In this document: piece after piece, positions 1 to 9,275 of the stretch
Layout: each line of letters begins with the position of its first letter
How positions within the stretch are numbered: position 1 is the stretch's first letter
DNA from: Rhizobium leguminosarum
GTDB taxonomy: Bacteria > Pseudomonadota > Alphaproteobacteria > Rhizobiales > Rhizobiaceae
Direction: 5' to 3'
DNA: 64,000 bases
Assembly (NCBI RefSeq): GCF_001679785.1
Contig: NZ_CP016292.1
Span: 62,001-126,000, forward strand
Position numbers and translations under genes: made by a program
Notes under the pieces: model-generated
Told to the model about the DNA's origin: nothing
The model's database searches: none
What the model saw: only the letters and a program-made list of their open reading frames with translations

Positions 1-83
1 CAGACCAATCGAGAAGCGGTCGGGGCGCCGTGGCGTGAACGAGCGCCAGCCATTCCCAGTCCGTCGATGGTTCGACATCCTCA

Positions 84-1466
84 TTAATAAGGTTTGCGGT
101 TTCGCCTCGGCTTGGAAGTTTTTTCTAAATTTGGTTTCGACTTAAGGCTGGCCATCGTCTCATTGACGATCGAGGAAATCAGCTGCAGATTTGAGATCAC
201 TTCTTCTGGTACCGGGTTATCGAATAGCTCGCTCGCTGATGCTGGCTTTGCAGATTGCGTGCGACCAAATCGAAATGCTGCAGTGACCAACGGTAGCAAC
301 TCGACTTCGATCTGGTTAGAGTGGCCGATCTTGCGGCCAAGGTCGTCCATTCCAAATCGGGAAAGAACCTTAAACTCTTCAAAACCGATATCTGCCTTGG
401 GAGGCATGTCGAAGCTTTCGACATCGTATATGTCGCGGCTAAGTCGACGTCCGATTCCGCCAAACGCACTCAGTAATGCGAGAGGGCTCTGCAAAGTCGC
501 GAAAAATACGTACCAAAATGCGGCTCCCGGACCGCTTCTTGTCATGAGGATATCGATATGATCAAGGGAGTTCGGTGCCACTTGAGTTGCCAGAAAACCC
601 CGCGCTGCGTCGCGGTCTTCTATGCTCGCACTCAAACCCTGATCCTGCAAAGACTTCTGCAGCAAGGAACCTCGCTCCTCCCTAGGAGCTTTTGAAATTC
701 CTTCCAACGAAACATCAATGCCGACCTTGGCGGAAATGTCTCTCCAGGCCCGATCGAGTTCGACACGATCCGAACGGACAAGAGCTTCGGTGAGCTTCTG
801 CACCCCCGAAGTCGACTGCTTTTCGTGGAATACGCTTGCCGCCACCCGAAGCACCGTGAGTGCATGCTTCGATACGGAGGGTACCAAATCACCCAGGACA
901 CCACCGCTCAAAACTTCATATATGTTGAGCCATTTGTCTGGAAGCGATGGCAACTGGCTTTCCGGGGTTCCCGCACTCAGCGCCCTCGCCCAAACATAGC
1001 TGAGCGTGCGGCGGCAAGCGGCGGGGCTTGCCTGACGCAATTTCATTATTCCTTCTGAATGGAGCTGGACTTCGACGAGGGAAAGCATCGCGACCGCGTC
1101 GATGACGACGGAAGTAACTAAATGAGAATCGCCGCGTGGTGCATCGAGAAACGCCCTTGAGGCCTCGAGCGGGACAAGCCGACAAAAGGCGGAGAAAGGA
1201 GAGACAGCATTTGGATTGGCATTGAGCGCCGCCAGCAAGTCGTTAATTTCGCTTTCGCGTGCGATTGCCAGATTTGGAAACGACATCTGATTTAACGGCT
1301 GCTGCCCCCAGACGACCGTGACACTGCCAGTCTCCTCTTGCATAACCGCCTTGATGTCCTGACGTCGCGTTCTACTAATGACGGCGTCGGAGCATCCAGA
1401 GGAAAAAACCTCCAGAAACTCTCGTCTAGATAGGGACGCTGTCCACATTGTCTCATTCCTTGCCAA
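84..1466 (-). CDS. Unknown 460-aa protein, third gene of kinase-helicase operon
   Basis: I do not recognise this protein. It is 460 aa, mostly helical in appearance, with a hydrophobic stretch around residues 318-338 (a possible buried helix or single membrane segment) and a basic, lysine/arginine-rich tail that could bind nucleic acid. Its start overlaps the end of the UvrD-like helicase gene by 14 bp, so the two are translationally coupled. It closes a three-gene operon read leftwards (kinase, helicase, this gene). The overlap suggests the three proteins form one functional unit. No catalytic motif is evident, so it might be a sensor, scaffold or effector. Being a real gene is well supported by length and gene order; its function is open. 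Confidence 0.7.
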   Translation of the reverse strand: MARNETMWTASLSRREFLEVFSSGCSDAVISRTRRQDIKAVMQEETGSVTVVWGQQPLNQMSFPNLAIARESEINDLLAALNANPNAVSPFSAFCRLVPLEASRAFLDAPRGDSHLVTSVVIDAVAMLSLVEVQLHSEGIMKLRQASPAACRRTLSYVWARALSAGTPESQLPSLPDKWLNIYEVLSGGVLGDLVPSVSKHALTVLRVAASVFHEKQSTSGVQKLTEALVRSDRVELDRAWRDISAKVGIDVSLEGISKAPREERGSLLQKSLQDQGLSASIEDRDAARGFLATQVAPNSLDHIDILMTRSGPGAAFWYVFFATLQSPLALLSAFGGIGRRLSRDIYDVESFDMPPKADIGFEEFKVLSRFGMDDLGRKIGHSNQIEVELLPLVTAAFRFGRTQSAKPASASELFDNPVPEEVISNLQLISSIVNETMASLKSKPNLEKTSKPRRNRKPY

Positions 1467-2601
1467 AAATGCGAGCCTTTGTAACGATCTTACTACGAGG
1501 AATTACGACACTGATAGCGCCGTCGAGATAAGGCGGTATTTTTTTATCGCAGTAAAAGCTCACCGCTGTTTTGGCACGTGTCACGCCGGTGTAGGCTAAT
1601 CGCTTCTGTACTCCACCCATACGCGAGAGGCTATCGAGCCCGGCAATGTGCACGCATCGAAATTCAAGACCTTTGGCCGCCGACATGGAAGACAGCCAGA
1701 TCGGGGCATGGGGATCAAATTCTTCACTTTTGCAAAGAGTGAGCTGGGACGCAAAACCCAAGTCTGCAAGATGATCCGCGATGAGCAGAACGTCTTCATT
1801 CTTCGGGCAGAGAACGCCGATCTTCTCTCCCGGATACGCCACCAGCTGATCGGGGATCTGGTCTGCGATGGCTTGTGCCTGGTCCGCAATCGAAAGGCCC
1901 GATTTAGAGGTGACCTTCACGGGATAGGCCAGTTCGTCGTACTGCGCGTTGGGTGTCAAGGCATTGTGTGATGGATAACCTGCCAGGATGGCGTCTGCGA
2001 TCCTGCAGATATCGCGCCCATTCCGAAAATGATAGTTAAGACTATGCCTTATATTGGTGGCTGCCTCAAGCTCAGCAAAGCAGCTGGCAACCTCGAATAC
2101 CTGCTGGTGCTCATCAGCTGCCGCAACCAGGACCTTCGTCAAGGCGGCGAATATCTTGATCTCCTGAGGAGTATAATCCTGTGCCTCGTCTAGCAAAAGT
2201 GCATCAAACAGCTTCGCGACCTTACCGCTGCTGATCAATGCCTGGACGCCATCTGCTCTCAACTGACGAGCCTGTTCCAACGCCATGCCACTTGCATCGA
2301 AACCCTTACCATTCTCGCGCAGGATTTCGTTGAACATGCGTGCATGCGTGGTGATCCTATCGACAGGAAATTTATATTGAGCGCCGCCGATTTGAATGAA
2401 GCTTTTCAACAGCGATCCGAACACAACGACCTGCAGGTTCGGGAACGCACCCAACGCCAGATAATTCGCGCGGAGCAGCAGAAGATTGGTTTTGCCGCTA
2501 CCTGGTGGACCTTGAATTAGAATGCTCTGATCGGCGGCGATGTCGAGAATAGCCATCTGCTCGTCGATCAGGTCCGTGTCGTCTTTCCACCAAGTGCTCA
2601 T
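1453..2601 (-). CDS. Compact UvrD/Rep-like superfamily 1 helicase or ATPase
   Basis: At 382 aa this is much shorter than UvrD (about 720 aa), yet the SF1 motifs are present in order: Walker A GPPGSGKT (31-38), Walker B LLLDEAQD (135-142), a motif III-like ADEHQQ (161-166), a motif IV-like NYHFRNG (188-194), motif V SAAKGLEF (306-313) and motif VI YTGVTRAK (336-343). The spacing leaves little room for the 1B and 2B subdomains, so it may be a minimal translocase or DNA-dependent ATPase rather than a processive helicase. Its ATG overlaps the stop of the kinase gene (ATGA) and its end overlaps the next gene. The kinase-helicase combination next to Hachiman suggests an antiphage role, which is inference only. 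Confidence 0.8.
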   Translation of the reverse strand: MSTWWKDDTDLIDEQMAILDIAADQSILIQGPPGSGKTNLLLLRANYLALGAFPNLQVVVFGSLLKSFIQIGGAQYKFPVDRITTHARMFNEILRENGKGFDASGMALEQARQLRADGVQALISSGKVAKLFDALLLDEAQDYTPQEIKIFAALTKVLVAAADEHQQVFEVASCFAELEAATNIRHSLNYHFRNGRDICRIADAILAGYPSHNALTPNAQYDELAYPVKVTSKSGLSIADQAQAIADQIPDQLVAYPGEKIGVLCPKNEDVLLIADHLADLGFASQLTLCKSEEFDPHAPIWLSSMSAAKGLEFRCVHIAGLDSLSRMGGVQKRLAYTGVTRAKTAVSFYCDKKIPPYLDGAISVVIPRSKIVTKARIFGKE

Positions 2602-4013
2602 ATGCTGTTCTCTTCCGTTGATAGAAAGTGGGTCGCATCGCCAGCAACCGATCCCGTCTCAATTTTTGTGTAATAGCTCTCCAACGTCCCGAGAAGCACG
2701 GCCTGAAGCAGTGAGCTGCTGTACAAATCCTCTTCAGAACCTTTGAAAATTGTGCGCTGGTGATTTAATTCCGATGCTTCGATAGCTCGGGACGAAAGCG
2801 CGTCGCTGTAACGAATGACATACTGCGGAGTGCCTTCGTTGTCGTCCAAGTTCAAAATCACGAATTTCAGGGCCAGCTGGAACTCCATACCCTTGGCTTC
2901 ATCCGCACTGAATGAAAGCATTATCTCACGACTGTCGTTTTCAGCTTCAAAGATATCCGATCTCCGAAGAGGGAAGCATGCAGCCTCCGCAAGGATCGAA
3001 GCCAAGCGGGTGTCGAGCTGCTGAGTGAACTGGTCCATCCTCTGCAAGAACAAGCGTCGCCTCTCCGCGTCAGCCAGGCTAGCGGTCGACATGTTCGCCC
3101 GTGCGAGCTTCTGCCGTTCCAGAATGGAAAGTTTGCGTGCCTCGGCGTTGACATCCTCCAGTTTAGCGGCGTCCTCGAAGTCGCTCCAACTTAGCATCTC
3201 CAGACGAACTTCAGGTTTCTTGACCAAAGCCCGCCGAGCCAAGAACATCAGGCGGGGTTCGCCTCCACTGATGGTAGGCGTCGTTCCGCGTACCGCATCA
3301 ACCAGCAAAGTAAAGGGTTCGCTCACTTCCGCGAAAATCGGCTTCTTCATCAGCAGGTCGTGCAGCACCGCCCCCATCTGATAAAAGGTGACGGCCCGCC
3401 AACCCTCTATCGTATCTTTCTCCTTGCGATCCAGGAATTCCGGGGAGCTGTAGCGCAGGGTACCAATGAATGGCCGTTGATCTGCATCTGTCAGGTTGGA
3501 GACCCCTATCGGAAGTAGTACACCTAGATCGAGGAGAATGGCGCGACTGAAGTCACCACTGATCGCTATGTTCTCTGGTTTGACATCCCGGTGAGCCAAG
3601 CCAAGGTCTTCGAGAAACCGAGCCGCGGAAGCTATCTGTGAGATAAGGGTTCCGTAATTCTCAGGCGGAATTAATGACCCAACCTGATGAAAGTTTTTGA
3701 AAGGCAGTCGTTCCATCACCACGAATAGGTGGCCGGTGGCAGCGCACTCTCCACCTTCCAATATCCTGACCAGGTGAGGATGCCTTTTGCCAATTAGCTG
3801 TCGTTCGCGGTTGATACGCTCCAGCTGAACAGCCCTCCCGTAGCGTTCGATTAGCTCGGGATGAAATATTTTTACGGCGCCTTCGACACCGTCTCTGACA
3901 CCTGAAAGCACAACGGCAGACTTGCCGTTTCCTAGAATGCCATCGATAGCCCAACCGCTAACGCTGGTCCCAATAATTCCTTCGGCGAAGATTTTCGCCT
4001 GTGCACTGTCCAT
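2598..4013 (-). CDS. Hanks-type serine/threonine protein kinase, first gene of operon
   Basis: A 471-aa protein with an N-terminal eukaryotic-type kinase domain (about residues 20-290): glycine-rich loop GNGKSAVV (28-35), ATP-anchoring Lys48 in AVKIF, catalytic loop HRDVKPEN (141-148) and a metal-binding DLG (162-164) in place of DFG. The activation segment ends GTLRYSSPE (184-192). All catalytic residues are present, so it should be active. No transmembrane helix is visible, so it is probably cytosolic, unlike PknB-type sensors. The C-terminal 180 aa has no recognised domain and is largely helical. It overlaps the helicase gene by 4 bp. The kinase may phosphorylate host targets or its operon partners in response to infection, as other defence kinases do; this is inferred. 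Confidence 0.85.
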   Translation of the reverse strand: MDSAQAKIFAEGIIGTSVSGWAIDGILGNGKSAVVLSGVRDGVEGAVKIFHPELIERYGRAVQLERINRERQLIGKRHPHLVRILEGGECAATGHLFVVMERLPFKNFHQVGSLIPPENYGTLISQIASAARFLEDLGLAHRDVKPENIAISGDFSRAILLDLGVLLPIGVSNLTDADQRPFIGTLRYSSPEFLDRKEKDTIEGWRAVTFYQMGAVLHDLLMKKPIFAEVSEPFTLLVDAVRGTTPTISGGEPRLMFLARRALVKKPEVRLEMLSWSDFEDAAKLEDVNAEARKLSILERQKLARANMSTASLADAERRRLFLQRMDQFTQQLDTRLASILAEAACFPLRRSDIFEAENDSREIMLSFSADEAKGMEFQLALKFVILNLDDNEGTPQYVIRYSDALSSRAIEASELNHQRTIFKGSEEDLYSSSLLQAVLLGTLESYYTKIETGSVAGDATHFLSTEENSI

Positions 4014-4422
4014 CGGATTACTTCCCCACCCACAGACGCACGAATCAGTGCCTCAGGAATCTCAATTTAACGCTATGCTTGTATCAAATAAATTCGGGGT
4101 CTCGGCAAGATTGTCGCACGCCGAGACTGTAATAAACTTAGTATCCGTCGCTAATCCCTCCTGGACGCTCGTTGCCATGAAGGGAGAATCATACCGCGTG
4201 TCTCCTGCCGCTGACAAAATCATTTAGATTGCACGAATATCGACGAAGATTACGGTTTGCAAAACTTAATGGGACGGATGCAAGATCTTAGAAATCTTGA
4301 TCCTCGCATGTGGCCAAGGATTTCGGTGTCGTAAGAAGATCACGCGTTGCTATTCTAGGTCGGCTCACGCAAATTCTACTTAGACTCGCATTTCCTAGCG
4401 CTAGAATTATTTATCGACCAGA
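4014..4422. promoter_or_regulatory. AT-rich divergent intergenic region between kinase operon and hamA
   Basis: About 409 bp separate the two divergent defence operons. The stretch is visibly richer in A and T than its surroundings and contains no convincing open frame, so it probably holds the promoters of both units. I could not single out a -35/-10 pair or operator with confidence. Confidence 0.4.
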
Positions 4423-5142
4423 TTGACCGGGGGTGAGTTGAGCCAGGAAAGCGTAGATCAGACCGAGAGCCCCGATTTGGATATGGTCCTGGCAGCACTT
4501 CGCCGCGACTATTCAAAACTGGGACCGAGGATAAGGGAGCTGCAGCACGAGGTGACATGCGAATGCGCGGGAGTCACCCTTCGTCTGCATTTTCCCGCCT
4601 TCAGACAAGGCAAGACCACTGTCCAAGAACTGGTGGAGCTGGCATGGCTTCACCTCACGCCATTTGCGCTCACGCGAAAAGAAATCGACGCGGTGAGGGC
4701 ACTTCAGTCGACACTTCCGTTTGATGATTTTTTGATAAAAACAACGCAGCTCAATGATGCGGCGGCCAAGCTTTTCATAAAGGCACACAAAGCGACAAAT
4801 CGAAATGGTGAAGCTGGAGAACTGCTGCTGTACCTGCTCACCGAATGGATACTAGGTGCACCGCAGTTCATCGCTAAAATGACATTGAAAACCAATTCGC
4901 AGATGCCAGTCCACGGTGCGGACGGGGTCCATGTTCGTTACTGTCCGGAGACCGCTCGGCTCTTCCTCTATTGGGGCGAGTCGAAAATGTATGGCGATGT
5001 CGGCGCAGCTATCACCGCCGCCGCGACATCGATCGCGAAATCGTTACAGCCTAATGAGCTGGACCACGAGCTCCAGCTTGTGCAGCGAAATATCGATTTC
5101 ACGGGATTAGGGGCAGATGGAAAAGCAGCGCTTCTGCGATAC

Positions 5143-6108
5143 CTAGATGTTTAGTCCCGGCATTTGATGGATAGGATCGATGATGAATCGATCTGGCTCG
5201 GAAGTCCACCTTTTGCAGATGAACTCGTAGGGGGTGAGGCCCTTTAGTGTCTTGAGCCTGCGCCCAAAATTGTAGGCGTCGATGAAGTCGGCGAGATGCT
5301 TTTTCAGTTGTGCGTGATCGTCGTAGTGGAAGCGCTTGACAGTCGCTTCCTTGATCGTCCGGTTCATCCGCTCGACCTGCCCATTGGTCCATGGGTGCTT
5401 AACCTTTGTCAGGCGATGCTCGATCTCGTATTCCTCACAGACTCGGTCGAAGATGTGCTGGAAGGCATTTTGGTCACAGGCCCGGTTGGTGAACTGGATG
5501 CCATTATCGGTCAGGATAGTATGGATGGTGTAGGGCACCGCCGCGATCAGGTTGCGCAGGAACTGGGCGGCATTCATCTTGCCAGCTTTGGCATAGAGCT
5601 CAGCGAAGGCGAACTTGGACGTGCGATCAATCGCCACGAAGAGATAGAGCTTGCCCTCAGCCGTCTGCACCTCGGCAATATCGACGTGGAAGTAGCCGAT
5701 CGGGTAGCTTTTGAACTTTTTCTTCGGTTCTTTGTCGCCTTTCACTTCCGGCAGGCGTGAAATGCCGTGGCGCTGCAGACACCTGTGCAGGGACGAACGT
5801 GTCAGATGCGGGATCGTCGGTTGAAGGGCATAGAGGCAGTCATCAAGAGGCAGCAATGTATGCCTGCGAAAGGCGACGATGACGGCTTCTTCTTCAAGGG
5901 AGAGGATTGTCGAATGCGGGTCCTTCGGGCCTGTCGGAAGATCGGCCAATGATGTCCGTCTCTTCCATTTGGCTATTGTCTTCTGATTGACCCCATACCG
6001 CTTTGAAAGCGCTCTCAGGCTCTCTTCACTATTTTGTATTGCTCGACGGATTGCCTCTGTCGTTGTGGCGCTCCCGTGTAGAACCTGGCCCATAGTGCCT
6101 CCCTCCAT
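5143..6108 (-). CDS. IS481-family DDE transposase
   Basis: A 321-aa transposase. The N-terminus is a helix-turn-helix (LSKRYGVNQKTIAKWKRR, about residues 38-55), followed by an rve-type DDE core: Asp in YFHVDIAEV, Asp in ILTDNGIQF and Glu in NGQVERMNRTIKEA. The C-terminus ends HQMPGLNI, and its last codons lie within the inverted repeat; the TAG stop (5143-5145) is supplied by the flanking target duplication rather than by the element. The ATG choice between residues 1 and 6 is uncertain. It is the only gene of the element and is opposite in direction to hamA. Confidence 0.92.
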   Translation of the reverse strand: MEGGTMGQVLHGSATTTEAIRRAIQNSEESLRALSKRYGVNQKTIAKWKRRTSLADLPTGPKDPHSTILSLEEEAVIVAFRRHTLLPLDDCLYALQPTIPHLTRSSLHRCLQRHGISRLPEVKGDKEPKKKFKSYPIGYFHVDIAEVQTAEGKLYLFVAIDRTSKFAFAELYAKAGKMNAAQFLRNLIAAVPYTIHTILTDNGIQFTNRACDQNAFQHIFDRVCEEYEIEHRLTKVKHPWTNGQVERMNRTIKEATVKRFHYDDHAQLKKHLADFIDAYNFGRRLKTLKGLTPYEFICKRWTSEPDRFIIDPIHQMPGLNI

Positions 6109-6149
6109 TCTAAGGAAAATAATGCACCATCAAATGCCGGGACTAAACA
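5148..6149 (-). mobile_element. IS481-family insertion sequence, 1002 bp, inside hamA
   Basis: The element is bounded by 23-bp perfect inverted repeats (5148-5170 and 6127-6149) that begin TGTTTAGTCCC and end in CA. The 6-bp target duplication CCTAGA lies at 5142-5147 and 6150-6155. One transposase gene fills it on the minus strand. Perfect terminal repeats and target duplication point to recent transposition. The interrupted hamA frame is restored exactly when the element and one duplication are removed. Confidence 0.95.
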
Positions 6150-6434
6150 CCTAGATCCCCATGAAGAGGAATACAACGAACGTAAGGATGTTATCACCTG
6201 TTTGATTGGCTTCGATTTCGACGGCTTCCAAAAGGCCGGTGCTGCTGGTGATCAAGGTGCTGAAGACTCTTTCAGGGCATTGGCGAAAGAGAAGCTTGCT
6301 GACGTGGCACCGAAGGTCTCAGCCGCGCTCAAAACGGCCGGACTGTATTCCCAAGACGTGGAACTGTTCTTCTTTCCGCTCCCCGCCGTCCAGGAATTCC
6401 GGGATCTCTTTCAAGCTAGGATTGGTTGGCTGCC

Positions 6435-8969
6435 ATGATGCAGGAACTGGCGGACAAAATTTGGGAGAACCCCGGTTTCCACGACGCGGCAAATCGAATT
6501 GAACTCGCGTGGCTAACCAAAGAGATCAGCGGTATTGACGATAGTCACGCCGACATCACGGATGCCACGCGGTTGATCCGCTCGGCGGCCATATTGGCCT
6601 GCTCCGAGACTGCAGATCATCGGCGCGCGGCGTTTCGGGTGGCAACCTGCGCATATGACTTGTTCGGGACCGGCCAAGTACCTTTAGACCAAGCCCTACG
6701 TGTTGTGCTCACGCGTCTCGGCAACTTTCCTTCAATCGGCACCCGTGCGGACGTGGCGTCCGCGCGGGCAAGTCTACCGCTCATGCTTGCGGCAGAAGAA
6801 ATCGCATCGGCTGATGCTCATGAGGTGATGATCAACGGACAAACAGTGCTGCTGACAGATTTCCAGCAGAATCTGTGGCTGAACCTCATCCAAAGTCGCC
6901 GCATCGCGTTGGCTGCACCTACATCCGCCGGAAAATCATTTGTCTTGCAGGGATATCTGTCGGCGCTCTTCGACAACGAGCAACCAAAGTCAGTTGTCTA
7001 TCTCGTCCCGACCCGTGCCCTGATCGCCCAGGTAGCTGAAGATCTGAAGGTCCAGTTTCAGGGAATGCACCAAGATGTCCCCGACATCGTGACGGTCCCG
7101 GTCGATGCCGAAACGACCCTCGCCCAGCGCGCCATCTACGTAATGACTCAAGAGAGGGTACAACTCGCCCTTGGAGCTCACCCCGACTTCAGCGCCAGCG
7201 TCATTATCGTCGATGAAGCGCATTCGATCGCGGACGGATCACGCGGCGTACTGCTGCAATGGGTCATCGATGATTTACTAATTCGCAACCCGGCATCACA
7301 AATCCTTTTCGCCAGCCCAGCGATCCGTAACCTGGATGTCTTTGGACGGCTGTTTGGCTTGGACGATGTGGTCGAGTTCTCGTCCGTAGAGCCTACCGTT
7401 GCCCAAAATTTCTTGGTCACGACCGTCGAGTCCGCCACCAAGGGGAAGCTGGTGATCCACACCGCTGGCGACGGATCGAGAACGTTGCGGCAAGTCGCTA
7501 CGCTGCAGCTGGGGCGGACGGTAGCGAGCCGGACAGAGAAGCTCGTCCATATCCCTGCGGTGCTTGGACACGGGCATTCAAATATCATCTACGCGAATGG
7601 TGCGGCTGAAGCGGAAAGCGTCGCGCTCCAACTCGCGGAATTGATGTCAGATCGCGAACCAACCGAAGCACGCCTCGCTCTATCCGATTTGGCGAAAGAA
7701 GCGGTGCACGCCAATTACGCGTTGGTCGAATGCGTCAAACACGGCGTAGCATTTCACTATTCCAATATTCCGACCCAGCTCCGACGTGCAATTGAAGCAG
7801 CCGTGTCGTCTGGTGAGATCGATTATCTCGTCTGCACGAGCACGTTGCTTCAAGGTGTCAACCTTCCTGCCAAGAACATTTTTATGTTCGCTCCGGAAAA
7901 AGGTCGGACCAGAGCGCTGGAATCAACAGACTTCTGGAATCTTGCTGGTCGCGCAGGAAGGCTCAAGCGGGAGTTTCAGGGCAACATCTTCCTCATCGAC
8001 TATGACAAGTGGAAGAAGAAGCCGCTCGACGGCCCAAAAGATTCAGTCGTCACCCCAGCGATTGAGAGCAGCCTCAACGAACATCATGACCAGTTAATGA
8101 CTGTGATTGCTGGGGCGCCGACAGAGGGCCGCCGCGATGAGACTGATCTCGAGACAATTTTCGTTCGCCTCTATACCGATTTCAAAGGTGGCGATCTAAA
8201 TCAGACATTTGAACGGGCTGGCCTCGCGGTCGGTGATATCCAGTCCGGTCTGTTAGAAACCGCGCTTGCATCGGCCAGCGAGAAACTCACCCTGCCAGCT
8301 GCTGTTCTCCGCCGAACTCCGAACATTTCTGCCCACAAACAGCAGCGCCTTTATGACCGGCTGACCGCGAAGATAGCGCTAGGTACCGATGTCGCGCGAA
8401 CCCTCATTCCTTCGCATCCCCGGGAGAGCGAAGCGTTTCAGTCCTACGCAGATGTTTTGGAGCTGTGCCACGAGGTCATTCTCGGTATCGACACCTCGAA
8501 AAATCTACATCGATTCCATGCCTTGATCGCGCGACGCTGGATGCTTGGCTTCCCGCTTCCCCAGATCATCGACGAGCAAATTTCTCGAAATGCCTCGAAG
8601 CCTGTTCGAACGACGATCAGAAGCACCTTGGACCTAATCGAAGGCGATATCCGTTTCCAAGCTGTCCGTCTGTTTGGTTGCTACAGCGCACTTCTTGTCT
8701 ACGCGCTCGACAGCGCGGGCTTGTTGGACATGGTATCCAGCATTCCGTCTCTGCCACTCTACTTGGAGATCGGCGCATCCGATAAAACGATGATCAGCTT
8801 CATCTCTCTAGGATTATCACGGGTCACCGCGATGAAGCTGAACGAAATGTCCGCACGTAAAGACCTTGATACCGTCGGAGCGCTGCAGTGGTTGCGGACT
8901 CGTCCGCTTGAGGCGCTGGGACTTTCGCCTCTCTTGCTTGCCGAGGTGCGAGCCATTGTGACGGCCTAG
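6435..8969 (+). CDS. hamB: HamB, DEAH-box superfamily 2 helicase of Hachiman
   Basis: An 844-aa SF2 helicase. Walker A is APTSAGKS (about 161-168), motif II is VDEAHSIADG (DEAH about 260-263) and motif VI is LAGRAGRLKR (about 503-512). A long helical C-terminal part follows, as in Ski2-like helicases and HamB. In Hachiman systems HamB scans DNA and restrains HamA until damaged or invading DNA is sensed. I choose ATG 6435 because it overlaps the hamA stop (ATGA), the usual coupling; TTG 6426 is an alternative. The frame is intact, but the partner hamA is split 286 bp upstream, so expression may be reduced by polarity or may rely on a promoter in or after the IS. Confidence 0.88.
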   Translation: MMQELADKIWENPGFHDAANRIELAWLTKEISGIDDSHADITDATRLIRSAAILACSETADHRRAAFRVATCAYDLFGTGQVPLDQALRVVLTRLGNFPSIGTRADVASARASLPLMLAAEEIASADAHEVMINGQTVLLTDFQQNLWLNLIQSRRIALAAPTSAGKSFVLQGYLSALFDNEQPKSVVYLVPTRALIAQVAEDLKVQFQGMHQDVPDIVTVPVDAETTLAQRAIYVMTQERVQLALGAHPDFSASVIIVDEAHSIADGSRGVLLQWVIDDLLIRNPASQILFASPAIRNLDVFGRLFGLDDVVEFSSVEPTVAQNFLVTTVESATKGKLVIHTAGDGSRTLRQVATLQLGRTVASRTEKLVHIPAVLGHGHSNIIYANGAAEAESVALQLAELMSDREPTEARLALSDLAKEAVHANYALVECVKHGVAFHYSNIPTQLRRAIEAAVSSGEIDYLVCTSTLLQGVNLPAKNIFMFAPEKGRTRALESTDFWNLAGRAGRLKREFQGNIFLIDYDKWKKKPLDGPKDSVVTPAIESSLNEHHDQLMTVIAGAPTEGRRDETDLETIFVRLYTDFKGGDLNQTFERAGLAVGDIQSGLLETALASASEKLTLPAAVLRRTPNISAHKQQRLYDRLTAKIALGTDVARTLIPSHPRESEAFQSYADVLELCHEVILGIDTSKNLHRFHALIARRWMLGFPLPQIIDEQISRNASKPVRTTIRSTLDLIEGDIRFQAVRLFGCYSALLVYALDSAGLLDMVSSIPSLPLYLEIGASDKTMISFISLGLSRVTAMKLNEMSARKDLDTVGALQWLRTRPLEALGLSPLLLAEVRAIVTA

Positions 8970-9275
8970 AGAGGTCGATAGGTTTAACGCATACTTGACC
9001 CTGTCGAGGCGGTTGTTCGAAACCAGATTGTCAGCGACGAAACGCTCCGCCTGTCAAGCACGAGGGCGTCGAGTTATCTGCGATATGTTCGGGGCACTGC
9101 CCCATTCGAACAAAATCAGAACATCAGCTTTGACAATTCGCCGAATCCCGTGGATTATCGCTGGCCAGGCTTGGCTGCCAGCCTGACTCCAGTGAATGCC
9201 GTTAGCGTTTTTGTGGGTCGGAAACGACCACGGGATCGCCGCTTTTTCTGCAAAACAATTGATAGGATTGAGCCC
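8970..9275. other. 306-bp intergenic stretch, no gene seen
   Basis: Short open frames here have no ribosome site or recognisable sequence. It presumably carries the hamB terminator and the promoter of the next gene, but I see no clear signal. Confidence 0.4.

Larger units (their letters stand above)
4423..6438 (+). pseudogene. hamA: hamA (Hachiman nuclease subunit, DUF1837), split by an IS481 element
   Basis: Joining 4423-5147 to 6156-6438 gives one continuous frame of 335 aa ending in TGA at 6436, so the gene was intact before the insertion. The first part carries the DUF1837 signature expected of HamA: Glu in NRNGEAGE (127-133), Asp167 in HGADGVHV and the E-x-K of WGESK (184-188), a PD-(D/E)XK-like nuclease set. 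In the present form translation stops three codons after codon 240 (through a stop at the element edge), giving about 243 aa with the catalytic residues but without the last 94. The start is uncertain: TTG at 4423, TTG at 4438 or ATG at 4483. The stop overlaps the hamB ATG. Hachiman couples HamA nuclease to the HamB helicase, so the system is probably inactive here. Confidence 0.85.
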
